The notes under the pieces: generated by a model
Databases searched by the model: none
Told to the model about the DNA's origin: nothing
Seen by the model: only the letters and a program-made list of their open reading frames with translations
Assembly: GCA_030618675.1 (NCBI GenBank)
Contig: JAUXCV010000015.1
Coordinates: forward strand, 1-14,755
Direction: 5' to 3'
Length of the DNA: 14,755 nt
Origin: Acidimicrobiia bacterium
GTDB taxonomy: Bacteria > Actinomycetota > Acidimicrobiia > Spongiisociales > UBA5794
Shown here: in pieces, positions 6,485 through 14,606 of the stretch
How positions within the stretch are numbered: position 1 is the stretch's first letter
How the letters are laid out: each line of letters opens with the position of its first letter
Translations under genes and position numbers: made by a program

Positions 6485-7219
6485 CGCGAATGCAAGCCGC
6501 GCCGCCGCGACGACGGCAGCGGCCACGAGCACCCACCGAATCCATGCCGCACCTTTGAGGACACCGAGGCGCGACCCCGCCCACGCTCCCGACATCTGGC
6601 CCGCCGCCAGCACTCCACCGACGACGATATCGACCTGCGCGGCATTGGCGAACAGCAGGATCGCGATCGGTGAGTACGCAGCCACCAGCACGACCTTCGC
6701 TGCGTTGCCGTTGACCAGGTTCATCCCGGCGCCGAGTACAAGACCGGCCAGGAGCAGGAACCCGACCCCGGCTTGAACGAAGCCTCCGTAGAAACCGATG
6801 CCGAGGAACACAAGCGACCGCCACGGCTCGTGAAGCGCCGCCTCCCGGTCCTCGAGCCAGCGCGATGGGCGAAGCACCACAGACCCAGCAACAAGGAGCA
6901 GTACGCCGGCGAAGATCAGTCGAAGGACGTCCGGCGGTGTCACTGTCGATAGCCACGCCCCGGCGGCGGCCCCGATCACGGTCGGGATCAGGAGAACGCT
7001 GAGTCGCCGCCAGGGAACCGCGTCGCCCTTCTGATAGCCGGCGATCGCAGTCAGGTTGGCGAGGAAGATGGCGATGCGGTTCGTCCCGTTCGCCGTGTTG
7101 ATGCCGACCAGCTCCGTGAGAACGGGGATCGTGATGGCAGATCCGCCGCCTGCAAGCGCGTTGATGAACCCGGCGGCAGCACCTGCCACGACGAGGATCA
7201 GACCTTCGACAAGGGTCAC
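6482..7219 (-). CDS. TauE/SafE (YfcA-like) family membrane transporter
   Basis: A 245-residue polytopic inner-membrane protein of the TauE/SafE family, often annotated as a sulfite exporter; the substrate cannot be read from sequence. The two family repeats are visible: GFINALAGGGSAITIPVL (17-34) and GFYGGFVQAGVGFLLL (142-157), each starting a half of the protein. Hydrophobic segments lie at about 6-36, 46-62, 74-92, 98-116, 134-168, 174-192, 197-213 and 228-245. The family usually has 7-9 membrane spans. The GTG start has neither a clear Shine-Dalgarno nor a -10 element; it follows pabBC by 31 bp and is probably co-transcribed. No sulfur-metabolism gene is nearby to support a sulfite role. 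Confidence 0.88.
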   Translation of the reverse strand: MTLVEGLILVVAGAAAGFINALAGGGSAITIPVLTELVGINTANGTNRIAIFLANLTAIAGYQKGDAVPWRRLSVLLIPTVIGAAAGAWLSTVTPPDVLRLIFAGVLLLVAGSVVLRPSRWLEDREAALHEPWRSLVFLGIGFYGGFVQAGVGFLLLAGLVLGAGMNLVNGNAAKVVLVAAYSPIAILLFANAAQVDIVVGGVLAAGQMSGAWAGSRLGVLKGAAWIRWVLVAAAVVAAARLAFA

Positions 7220-7250
7220 GTGATCAGCGAGATCGACATTCGACCGGAGG

Positions 7251-9056
7251 CTACCGCCGGATCAGTCGGGCAGAATTCCAGCCGCGTACGGAACTCAGCA
7301 GGCCGATTCCGTCTGCGCCGTCGAGGTCGTCAACCATGATGACCTCTTCGGACAGCGCCCCTTCGTCGATCAGCACCTGCCGGAGCACTCCGGGCAAACA
7401 TCCCGACGCGAGCGGTGGAGTGACCCACGTTCCGGCGCACTGCACGGCAACGTTGTGCGTCGTCGCTTCGGTCAGTTCACCCCGCTCGTTCACCATCAGC
7501 ACATCGTCGACCTCGGGGAATGTCATACGACGATCGTCGTAGGGACGCCTTGCCGTCGTCTTGTGGAAGCGGTAGATGCTCCGAGAAGACACGGCCCGCA
7601 TGTCGATCGCACACGTCACCGGGTCGTGCCCGGGGTTGGGCCACCATCGTGCCGGTGGCAGATCGTCGGGGTCGAACGTGACCAGGCTCCGGCCGAGCCG
7701 ATCGACCTCCAGTCGGACGGCGTGTGCGCCGCTCCTCCCTGCAACGACCTCCTCCAGGGCATCGTGCGCGAGAGCTTCGTCGAAACGGAACCCGAAGTAC
7801 GCGCAGGAACTCCCGATGCGTTCAAGGTGCCGGTCGAGCCACCAGAAGCCGTGCTCCTCTTCCCATCGAATGCTCTCGAAGAGCGAGATCTCTGGTCGTC
7901 GTTGCACCAGGATCCGGGTCTTCGCTTTGGCTTCCTCGTACTCGCCCATGGGCACCGACGTCTCCGTGATCCCCGCTCCGACGCCGTACTCCCCCACGCC
8001 TTCCTCGGCATCGACGGTGAGGGTGCGAATAGCAACGCTGAAGCTGGCGTCGGGCCGCTCTCCGCTGGTCGGCGCCATGTACCCGATCGCACCGGCGTAG
8101 ACGCCGCGGGTCCGGCATTCGAGCGTCGCGATGGCTTCCATGGAACGAGCCTTCGGTTCGCCGGTGACGACCGCTGAGGGGAACAGCGAGCGGAAGACGT
8201 CACCGATCCCGGCAGTCGGGGTGAGTTCCGCCGTGATGTCCGATCCGAGTTGCCACACCGTCTCGAGCCGTTCGAGCTTCATCAACTCGTTGATCCGAAG
8301 TGTGTCGGAAATCGTGATGTGGGCGAGGTCCCCGGTCACACGATCGACGATCCGCTGGTGTTCATCGCGGTCCTTCTCCGATGCGGAGAGCTTCGCGGCG
8401 TTCTCCTCGTCCTCCGTCGACCAGCGCCCCCGCGGAGCGGTGCCCTTCGTGGGCCGTACGTTGATCTTCGATCCCTCGACGGCGAAGAACCGTTGCGGTG
8501 ATGCGCTCAGGATCCGGTATCTCCCGAGATCGATGAACGCCCCGTTGCCTCCGCGTTGGGAGAGCACGAGGTCGCGGTAGAACTCGCGGAGATCTCCGCT
8601 GATGGCTGCATCGAGGCGGAGAGCGTAGTTGATCTGGGCGAGGTCTCCCGACCTGATGAGGCGGCGAACGCGGTGAACGTTCTCCTCGTACGTCTCCTCG
8701 TCCATCGTCGGGATCCACGGAGAGACGGTGTACGGGGATTCGTCGAGACGGGCTTCGCCGACGAACGGGTCGACGTCGCGCGGATCACGGAAGAGGCCGA
8801 ACCATGCGAGCGGCAGATCAGCGAACATCTCTCCCGGCTCACGGTCGCGGACCGGCAGGGTCGAGTCGAATGCCGGGGCAGCCTCGTATGCGACGAAGCC
8901 AACGGACCAGAAGCCCTCTCGGGCCGCAGCTTCGGCCTGTCTGATGACATCGAGAACCTCGCCGATGTGATGCGCCTCGACAACGCGTTCCGGGTCGGAG
9001 AACTCCTTGGAGTGCCCACCTGCCGGGTCGAACTGGTCGAGTCGTGCATGGATCAT
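7251..9056 (-). CDS. pabBC: Fused aminodeoxychorismate synthase component I / aminodeoxychorismate lyase
   Basis: Bifunctional 601-residue enzyme for 4-aminobenzoate (folate) synthesis. Residues 1 to about 385 are the chorismate-binding PabB domain: RPTKGT at 201-206, whose Lys204 is the PabB signature lysine (TrpE has Ala there), then FPSAVVTGEPKARSMEAIA, GVYAGAIGYM and VAIRTLTV. Residues about 390-601 are the PLP-dependent PabC lyase: YRFHKTTARRPYD with PLP lysine K499, NERGELTEATTHN and PPLASGCLPGVLRQVLI. The segment usually read as IVDLLRNDL is IVDRVTGDL here, an uncommon divergence. I prefer the ATG at 9056: TAATCT ends 7 nt before it, like the other ATG genes. A TTG at 9125, 4 nt after the ftsK stop, would add 23 Pro/Arg-rich residues and is the alternative. 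A glutamine amidotransferase partner (PabA) is not in this window. Confidence 0.92.
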   Translation of the reverse strand: MIHARLDQFDPAGGHSKEFSDPERVVEAHHIGEVLDVIRQAEAAAREGFWSVGFVAYEAAPAFDSTLPVRDREPGEMFADLPLAWFGLFRDPRDVDPFVGEARLDESPYTVSPWIPTMDEETYEENVHRVRRLIRSGDLAQINYALRLDAAISGDLREFYRDLVLSQRGGNGAFIDLGRYRILSASPQRFFAVEGSKINVRPTKGTAPRGRWSTEDEENAAKLSASEKDRDEHQRIVDRVTGDLAHITISDTLRINELMKLERLETVWQLGSDITAELTPTAGIGDVFRSLFPSAVVTGEPKARSMEAIATLECRTRGVYAGAIGYMAPTSGERPDASFSVAIRTLTVDAEEGVGEYGVGAGITETSVPMGEYEEAKAKTRILVQRRPEISLFESIRWEEEHGFWWLDRHLERIGSSCAYFGFRFDEALAHDALEEVVAGRSGAHAVRLEVDRLGRSLVTFDPDDLPPARWWPNPGHDPVTCAIDMRAVSSRSIYRFHKTTARRPYDDRRMTFPEVDDVLMVNERGELTEATTHNVAVQCAGTWVTPPLASGCLPGVLRQVLIDEGALSEEVIMVDDLDGADGIGLLSSVRGWNSARLIRR

Positions 9057-9063
9057 CACCTCC

Positions 9064-9069
9064 AGATTA
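9064..9069 (-). promoter_or_regulatory. Putative -10 element of a leaderless pabBC transcript
   Basis: TAATCT on the minus strand is followed by GGAGGTG and then the ATG at 9056. The GGAGG is only 2 nt from the ATG, too close for a normal Shine-Dalgarno, which favours a leaderless start. No good -35 is seen. Confidence 0.4.
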
Positions 9070-9129
9070 CGCGACGGAATCGGTGGGCGGCGTGATTCTC
9101 TTGCCGGCGGGGCGGGTTCGGTCAAAGGA

Positions 9130-11379
9130 TCACCCGATGAGAGCGCCGAGTTCTTCTTCGGTCACGAGAACGGACCGGGCCTTCGATCCCTCGGAGGGTC
9201 CGACGATGCCCTTGTTCTCCAGGATGTCCATCACCCGTCCGGCTCTCGCGAACCCGATCCTGAGCTTGCGTTGGAGCATGGAGGTAGATCCCAGTTGGCT
9301 CCGGACGACCAGTTCGATCGCCTGGCGCATGATCTCGGGATCCTCACCCTCGAACTCTTCGTTCACCTCGGTGGCCTTCTCGGCAACCTCGAACACCTCG
9401 GCTTCGCGGTACCCGGTGTTCTGCTGGTCTCGCACGAACTCAACAACGCGATGGACCTCTGCTTCGGAGACCCATGCTCCCTGGATCCGCTCCGGTTTCG
9501 GTTCCCGTGCCGTGACGACCAGCATGTCACCGAGGCCGACGAGTTTCTCGGCGCCGACCTGGTCGATAATGACCCGGGAGTCCGTCTGGGAAGCGACGGA
9601 GAACGCTAGGCGGGACGGCACGTTCGCCTTGATGACGCCCGTGATGACGTTCACCGATGGCCGCTGGGTGGCCAGCACCAGGTGGATTCCGACGGCTCGC
9701 GCCATCTGGGCGATCCGAACGATCGAGTCCTCGACTGTTCGGCCGGCGACCATCATCAGGTCGTTCAACTCATCCACGACGAGCACGATGTACGGGAAAC
9801 GATCGAACAGTTCCTCGTCGATGCCGCCCGCGTCGTACTTCTCGTAGTACGACTCGACGTCGCGAACGCCCGAGTCGGCCAGGAGGTCGTATCTGCGATC
9901 CATCTCGGCGACGGCCCATTGGAGGGCATCGGCGGCTTTCTTCGGACTGGTGATGACTCGCGTGAGGAGGTGGGGGACGTCGTTGTACTGGCCGAGTTCG
10001 ACGCGCTTCGGATCGACGAGGATCAGCCTCACCTGATCCGGCCGGGCGCGCATGAGGATCGACGTGAGCAGGGCATTGATGCACGACGACTTCCCCGCCC
10101 CGGTCGCACCGGCGATGAGGACGTGCGGAAGTTCGGTGAGGCGAAGCATGCGGGCGCTGCCGCTGACGTCCTTGCCGATAGCGACGAGCATCGGATCGCT
10201 GTCATCTGCTGCCGAGCCACTGCCCAGGATGTCGCCGAGCGTCACCATCTGCCGGTTCCGGTTCGGGACCTCGATGCCGATGGCGCTCTTGCCGGGGATA
10301 GGAGCGAGGATGCGCACATCGGGTGAAGCGAGGGCGTAGGCGATGTCGTGGGACAGCGTCGTGACCCGCGACACCTTCACACCGGGGGCAAGTTCGATCT
10401 CGTATCTCGTCACGGTCGGACCGGGAACGATCCGTGTGAGTCTGGCATCGACGCCGTGCTGGCTCAACGCTTCCTGCAACTCGGCCGCCGTCTGTTCGAG
10501 ACCGCCACGGTTCGGCCCCTCGGAGGCCGACGCCTCGAGTAGAGAGAGAGGCGGCAACTGGTATCCATCAGCCGGAATCGCTTGCGGAGCCGGGACGCGC
10601 TTCGGCTTCGTCTTCTTCGGGGCCTTGGCAGACTTCTTGGGGCCGGTCTCTGGCCTGGTCGTCGACAGGTCCGACGCCGACTCGTGGATCTCGATCGGCC
10701 CATCGGTCCGCGCGACCGGTCCTGAGGTCGCTTCATCGGATCCGAATCCGACCCACGACCGGAAACTCTGCATGAACGCGCCGATCGTTCCGGCGACGTC
10801 CTTGATCGATGCCCCGGTCACGATGAGCGTTCCGAGCCCGAGTCCTGCCAGAAGAACAAGGAACGTACCCCAGAATCCGATGATGCGGCGAAGCGGGAAC
10901 GCCACGATGGCGCCGACAGCCCCGCCGCTCTCTTTGACCTGGTCCACGTGACCGGCCAGTGCTATCGAGCCGGTCAGCAGATGGAACAACGCCAGCGAAG
11001 CCACGAAGACCGCGACGAGGCCCGCGACCAGGCGACCGCGACCCTCGGTGCAGCACACGCCGACGAGCGAGAGCCCGATGACGACGAGCACCAGCGGCAC
11101 AGCGAACGCCCACATGCCGAAGAGGAACCGCAGTGAGCCGGAGAGGCCGGCACCGATCGGCCCGGAAAGGCCGAAGAACGACAGGCTGATAAGTGCGGCG
11201 AGCACGAAAAGCACAACGCCCCACACGTCATCACTCTGACGTGCGAACCGTTCCCGGATGCGGTCCCGACCCGTCCTTAGCGCTTGGACGGTTCTGGCCC
11301 GAAGAGAGATCCGTTTGGTTTTCTTGGGGGTCGCTTTGCTCCGCCCCGTTGCCCCGCGGCGCTTGGTCCGCGTTGCCAT
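9130..11379 (-). CDS. ftsK: FtsK/SpoIIIE DNA translocase
   Basis: Membrane-anchored, ATP-driven hexameric DNA pump that moves chromosome ends through the division septum and brings dif sites together. It has 749 residues from the ATG at 11379. A basic N-terminus (residues 1-50) precedes four to five membrane segments at about 52-72, 84-108, 117-140, 154-165 and 169-190. A short linker (about 210-285) is Lys/Pro-rich. The motor holds Walker A GATGAGKS at 424-431 and Walker B VLVVDE with D536 and E537, then ATQRPSVNVITG at 570-581. The C-terminal gamma winged helix (about 685-749, GSTSMLQRKLRIGFARAGR) reads KOPS-type polar DNA sequences. I reject an upstream start at 11469 because it adds 30 unconserved residues. 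TATCGT ends 8 nt before the ATG and there is no Shine-Dalgarno, suggesting a leaderless mRNA. Confidence 0.96.
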   Translation of the reverse strand: MATRTKRRGATGRSKATPKKTKRISLRARTVQALRTGRDRIRERFARQSDDVWGVVLFVLAALISLSFFGLSGPIGAGLSGSLRFLFGMWAFAVPLVLVVIGLSLVGVCCTEGRGRLVAGLVAVFVASLALFHLLTGSIALAGHVDQVKESGGAVGAIVAFPLRRIIGFWGTFLVLLAGLGLGTLIVTGASIKDVAGTIGAFMQSFRSWVGFGSDEATSGPVARTDGPIEIHESASDLSTTRPETGPKKSAKAPKKTKPKRVPAPQAIPADGYQLPPLSLLEASASEGPNRGGLEQTAAELQEALSQHGVDARLTRIVPGPTVTRYEIELAPGVKVSRVTTLSHDIAYALASPDVRILAPIPGKSAIGIEVPNRNRQMVTLGDILGSGSAADDSDPMLVAIGKDVSGSARMLRLTELPHVLIAGATGAGKSSCINALLTSILMRARPDQVRLILVDPKRVELGQYNDVPHLLTRVITSPKKAADALQWAVAEMDRRYDLLADSGVRDVESYYEKYDAGGIDEELFDRFPYIVLVVDELNDLMMVAGRTVEDSIVRIAQMARAVGIHLVLATQRPSVNVITGVIKANVPSRLAFSVASQTDSRVIIDQVGAEKLVGLGDMLVVTAREPKPERIQGAWVSEAEVHRVVEFVRDQQNTGYREAEVFEVAEKATEVNEEFEGEDPEIMRQAIELVVRSQLGSTSMLQRKLRIGFARAGRVMDILENKGIVGPSEGSKARSVLVTEEELGALIG

Positions 11380-11387
11380 CAATCCGT

Positions 11388-11393
11388 ACGATA
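11388..11393 (-). promoter_or_regulatory. Putative -10 element of a leaderless ftsK transcript
   Basis: TATCGT on the minus strand lies 8 nt before the ftsK ATG, with no Shine-Dalgarno in between. The -35 region is weak (TTCATC at 17-nt spacing). Confidence 0.5.
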
Positions 11394-11467
11394 CCCCAAG
11401 ATGACGCAGAGATGAACCACCCTCCGCGCGATCGGTCACGCGCAGAGTTGCAAGTGTGTGATTCGCC

Positions 11468-11501
11468 ACCGTTTCTCGAGACCCCCGGAAGACCGTTTCT
11501 C
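11468..11501. repeat. Two direct copies of ACCGTTTCTC in the divergent promoter region
   Basis: ACCGTTTCTC occurs at 11468-11477 and again at 11492-11501, 24 bp apart, between the divergent ftsK and GUN4-like genes. It may be a pair of regulator sites or chance; the rest of this 183-bp region shows only the two promoters. Confidence 0.4.
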
Positions 11502-11526
11502 CCCCTCTGCACCCGAATAGACGAAG

Positions 11527-11555
11527 CTGAAACGAACCGGAGACAACGGTATCCT
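11527..11555 (+). promoter_or_regulatory. Promoter of the GUN4-like gene
   Basis: TATCCT (11550-11555) is a strong -10 that ends 7 nt before the ATG. CTGAAA (11527-11532) lies 17 nt upstream of it as a partial -35, with four matches to TTGACA. There is no Shine-Dalgarno, so the transcript is probably leaderless. Confidence 0.55.
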
Positions 11556-11562
11556 CTCCCCT

Positions 11563-12027
11563 ATGACCGACTCCACCTCACCACTTCGCGCTCTGCTCGC
11601 CGCCGGCGAGTGGAAGGCCGCTGATCACGAAACACGCCGTCTCTTGATCGCCGACGCCGACGTCGGCGGATACGTCGGCCTCGATCCCGACGAAGCAGCA
11701 GCGGTGGATTGCGATCTCCTCCGAGCGATCGACGCCGCATGGGGCGATGCCTCCGATGGTCGCTTCGGCTTCACTCCGCAGGCGAACGCGTTGAGGGTCA
11801 CTCGTGATCGCGGACTGCCACGAGCCGATACCTGGCGCGCGTTCGGACGGGCGGTGGGATGGGTCGACGGTCGGGAGTGGCTCGAAGAAGACGGCATCCG
11901 CTACGAGGCGGATGCACCGGCGGGTCACCTTCCCTGGGTCCCGGGAACGACGACGGCCGTCAACACCGGCCGGATCTACGAGGGCTTCTTCCTCTTCTAC
12001 GGCCGGTTCGCGAACTGCCACGACTGA
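11563..12027 (+). CDS. GUN4-like domain protein
   Basis: A 154-residue soluble protein that I recognise as GUN4-like from several family hallmarks in the right order: LLAAGEWKAADHET (11-24), DLLRAIDAAW (51-60), GRFGFTPQ (66-73), an aromatic stretch with GWVDGREWLEEDGIRY (99-114), APAGHLPWVPG (118-128) and a C-terminal FYGRFANC. Cyanobacterial and plant GUN4 binds protoporphyrin IX and Mg-protoporphyrin and stimulates Mg-chelatase. GUN4-like domains also occur in non-phototrophs, often joined to kinase or protease domains, with unknown roles. Here it stands alone, is the only plus-strand gene, has its own promoter and terminator, and no chlorophyll or haem gene is nearby. Porphyrin binding is a plausible inference only. 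The ATG lacks a Shine-Dalgarno but TATCCT ends 7 nt upstream. Confidence 0.82.
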   Translation: MTDSTSPLRALLAAGEWKAADHETRRLLIADADVGGYVGLDPDEAAAVDCDLLRAIDAAWGDASDGRFGFTPQANALRVTRDRGLPRADTWRAFGRAVGWVDGREWLEEDGIRYEADAPAGHLPWVPGTTTAVNTGRIYEGFFLFYGRFANCHD

Positions 12028-12036
12028 TCTCTGACG

Positions 12037-12056
12037 ATCCGACCATCGTCGGATTT
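12037..12056 (+). terminator. Hairpin terminator of the GUN4-like gene
   Basis: ATCCGAC and GTCGGAT form a 7-bp stem with loop CATC, followed by TTC, starting 9 nt after the plus-strand stop codon. It lies in the 50-bp convergent gap with rnj. An overlapping alternative stem (GACGAT with ATCGTC) also exists. The U-tract is short, so efficiency is uncertain. Confidence 0.55.
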
Positions 12057-12077
12057 CTGAGTTCCCGGCTTGCCCGA

Positions 12078-13706
12078 TCAGACCTTGATGACGATCGGGA
12101 ACACGACGGGGCGTCGCTTCATGTGGGACTGAACCGCCTTGCGTGCCGCGTTCCGGATCCGGCTGCGAAGCGCATCCGGGTCGAGGGGACGATCGAGAGT
12201 CTCGATCCCCTGCAGAACGCGTTCCTTGACGGCATCGTGAAGCACTCTCGAATCTCCGGTGACGCCATGGCTATCGACGTCGGGCCCGAACACGATGTCA
12301 CCCTTCCTCGCGTCGACACCGATGGTGATGAGGATCACGCCGTCGTCTGCGAGATGCCGTCGGTCCCGAAGCACCGCTTCATCCTCTCCGACCTCCAGGC
12401 CGTCCACGTAGATGTAGCTCGAAGACACGGCGCCGCGTTCAACCCTCATCTCACCGTTCTCAAGAACGACGACATCTCCGTCTTCACACACCTCGACCTC
12501 GGGGATCCCGACGGACCGGGCCAGTCCGGCGTTCGCAAGCATGTGCCGCTGCTCGCCGTGCACCGGCACCACGGCCTGCGGTTTCACGACGTTGTAGAAC
12601 ACCTTCAGCTCTTCTGCCGCCGCGTGCCCGGAAACGTGAACATGCGTATTGAGACCGTGATGAACCGTGACCCCGACGCGGGCGAGGTTGTTGATCACGC
12701 GCGACACTCGCTTCTCATTGCCGGGAATCGGCGTTGCCGAGAGGATCACCGTATCGGTCGGATCGAGAGAGATCGACCGGTGCTCCCCCGCGGCCATGAG
12801 GGACAGCGCGGCGAACGGTTCCCCCTGGCTCCCGGTCGAGATGACAGTCGTCTTCTCCGGCGGGAGGGCCAGTAGTTCTTTGAGCGCGACGACGCTGCCG
12901 TCGGGGATGTCGAGTTGTCCGATCCCGGATGCGATCTCGCTGATGCGCAGCATCGACCGGCCGATGAAGGCGATCTTCCGTCCGTCGGCAACGGCCGCGT
13001 CGATCGACTGCTGGACGCGATGGAGGTGGCTCGCGAAACAGGCGATGAGGACTCGCCCGTCGGCTTCGTGGACGAGTTCGGCGAGTCGCACACCGACCGT
13101 CTTCTCTGAATCGACGACACCGGGCCGTTCGGCGTTCGTCGAATCGGCGAGGAGGAGTCGCACGCCGCGACGACCGAACCCGGCGAAGCTCTGGAGATCG
13201 GTCGTGACACCGTCGATCGGCGTCGGATCGAGTTTGAAATCGCCGGTATGGACGATGATTCCCTCCGGCGTCTCGAATGCGATACCGGTGGCGTCGGGCA
13301 CCGAGTGGGTCACCGGGATGAAGGCGAAGCGGAAGTTCCCGTGTTCGACCCACGTGCCGGTTTCGACGATCCTCATGTCCGCCTCGACACCGAGTTCCGA
13401 GACGCGGGACTCGGCCAGAGCGATGGTCAGCGCCGTGCCGTAGACCGGGACGTTCCGCTCGCGGAGCAGGTAGCCGAGCGACCCGATGTGATCTTCGTGG
13501 CCGTGCGTCAGGGCGACGAACGACAACGCATCGCCGCGCTTGAGCACGGACGAGAAGTCCGGCAGAACGAGGTCGACACCGAGCATGTCCTCTTCCGGGA
13601 ACATCAGGCCGGCATCGACCATCGCCATCTGCCCGTTGATCTCGATCGTCGCGCAGTTCCGTCCGATCTCGCCGAGGCCGCCGTGGAAGGCGACTCGGAC
13701 GCTCAC
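12078..13706 (-). CDS. rnj: Ribonuclease J
   Basis: Metallo-beta-lactamase-fold RNase with 5'-3' exonuclease and endonuclease activity, acting in mRNA decay and rRNA maturation in the cytosol. It has 542 residues. The zinc motif HGHEDH is at 68-73, with a further metal-binding histidine in FIPVTHSVPD and an aspartate in VHTGDFKLDP. The beta-CASP part contains LLADSTNAERPG, ISTGSQGEP, HVSGHAAAEELK and VPVHGEQRH. A C-terminal domain follows, ending RRPVVFPIVIKV. The GTG start overlaps the dapA stop codon as GTGA, so the two are translationally coupled. The dapA-rnj pair is widely conserved in actinobacteria. Confidence 0.97.
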   Translation of the reverse strand: MSVRVAFHGGLGEIGRNCATIEINGQMAMVDAGLMFPEEDMLGVDLVLPDFSSVLKRGDALSFVALTHGHEDHIGSLGYLLRERNVPVYGTALTIALAESRVSELGVEADMRIVETGTWVEHGNFRFAFIPVTHSVPDATGIAFETPEGIIVHTGDFKLDPTPIDGVTTDLQSFAGFGRRGVRLLLADSTNAERPGVVDSEKTVGVRLAELVHEADGRVLIACFASHLHRVQQSIDAAVADGRKIAFIGRSMLRISEIASGIGQLDIPDGSVVALKELLALPPEKTTVISTGSQGEPFAALSLMAAGEHRSISLDPTDTVILSATPIPGNEKRVSRVINNLARVGVTVHHGLNTHVHVSGHAAAEELKVFYNVVKPQAVVPVHGEQRHMLANAGLARSVGIPEVEVCEDGDVVVLENGEMRVERGAVSSSYIYVDGLEVGEDEAVLRDRRHLADDGVILITIGVDARKGDIVFGPDVDSHGVTGDSRVLHDAVKERVLQGIETLDRPLDPDALRSRIRNAARKAVQSHMKRRPVVFPIVIKV

Positions 13707-14599
13707 GCGTCGCTCAATGCTGTGAGTGCCCGCTCGACGGCAACCCTCGTGTCGGCCGACGCCGGGATCAGCGGCAGTCTCGGCTCACCGACCGGATCCC
13801 AGGCGAGATCGAGACCGGCCTTGAGCGGCATGGGGTTCGGCTCGAGGAACAAGGCCTCGTTCAAAGGCGCCATCGCGGCATCGAGGCGGTCTGCTTCTGC
13901 ATCGTTGCCCGAGACGGCCGCTTCGACCATCGCCTTGATCGTATCTCCTGCGAGGTGCGCGGCAACGGAGACAACGCCGACGCCGCCCGCCCGGATGATC
14001 TCTCTGGTGTGACCGTCCGATCCGGAGTACACGGCGAAACCCTCCGGAAGCGCGTCGATCTGCCGCTTGGTGAACTCGAGGTCATCGACGGCATCCTTCA
14101 CGGCGACGATCCTCTCGTGTCCGGCGAGGCGGACGAGCGTGTCAATCTCGATGATGCGGCAGGTCCGGCCGGGGATGTTGTAGAGCAGAACCGGGAGGTC
14201 TGTTGCATCGGCGATCGCCTCGAAGTGGAGGGCGATCCCTTCCTGAGGCGGCTTCGAGTAGTAGGGCGTCACGGCCATCACACCGTGGACTCCGGCTTCG
14301 GCGGCCCGCTCGGTGAGTTCAACGGATTCGCGCGTGTCGTATGTACCGGTTCCCGCAAGCACCGTCATGCGATCGCCGACGGCGTCGACCGCGGCCTTGA
14401 ACAGCGCTACTTTCTCCTTCGTTGACAGCGTCGGCGACTCGCCCGTCGTGCCGCCGACGACGAGGCCGTCCGAGCCGTGTTCGGCGAGGTGCCGGGTCAA
14501 CCTCCAGAACGTGCCGTAGTCGATGGTTCCATCGTCGCCGAACGGGGTGATGACGGCGGTCAGGACGTGGCCAAAGGGTGCGTTGGGTCTGGTCTCCAT
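13703..14599 (-). CDS. dapA: 4-hydroxy-tetrahydrodipicolinate synthase
   Basis: Condenses pyruvate with aspartate semialdehyde at the first committed step of the diaminopimelate and lysine pathway, supplying peptidoglycan. It has 298 residues, the usual length. The TIM-barrel signatures are GGTTGESPTLS (49-59), TPYYSKP (111-117) with the conserved tyrosine pair, LLYNIPGRT (138-146) with catalytic Tyr140 and Arg145, and VAVKDA with Schiff-base Lys168. I place the start at the ATG at 14599: the protein then begins METRPNAPFGHVLTAVITPF, a normal DapA start, and TACCGT ends 7 nt upstream. An in-frame ATG at 14713 would add 38 residues that do not resemble DapA. rnj is coupled downstream by GTGA. 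Confidence 0.96.
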   Translation of the reverse strand: METRPNAPFGHVLTAVITPFGDDGTIDYGTFWRLTRHLAEHGSDGLVVGGTTGESPTLSTKEKVALFKAAVDAVGDRMTVLAGTGTYDTRESVELTERAAEAGVHGVMAVTPYYSKPPQEGIALHFEAIADATDLPVLLYNIPGRTCRIIEIDTLVRLAGHERIVAVKDAVDDLEFTKRQIDALPEGFAVYSGSDGHTREIIRAGGVGVVSVAAHLAGDTIKAMVEAAVSGNDAEADRLDAAMAPLNEALFLEPNPMPLKAGLDLAWDPVGEPRLPLIPASADTRVAVERALTALSDA

Positions 14600-14606
14600 G
14601 GCCGCG

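Noticed and set aside
6482..7219. Firm assignment of sulfite export to the TauE/SafE protein
   Set aside because: The family transports varied or unknown substrates and no sulfur gene is nearby, so only the family is claimed.
7455..8177. Plus-strand open frame opposite pabBC
   Set aside because: Shadow frame with no domain and no promoter or ribosome binding site.
11380..11469. A 30-residue N-terminal extension of FtsK
   Set aside because: It is unconserved and the downstream ATG is followed by the basic N-terminus expected before the membrane segments.
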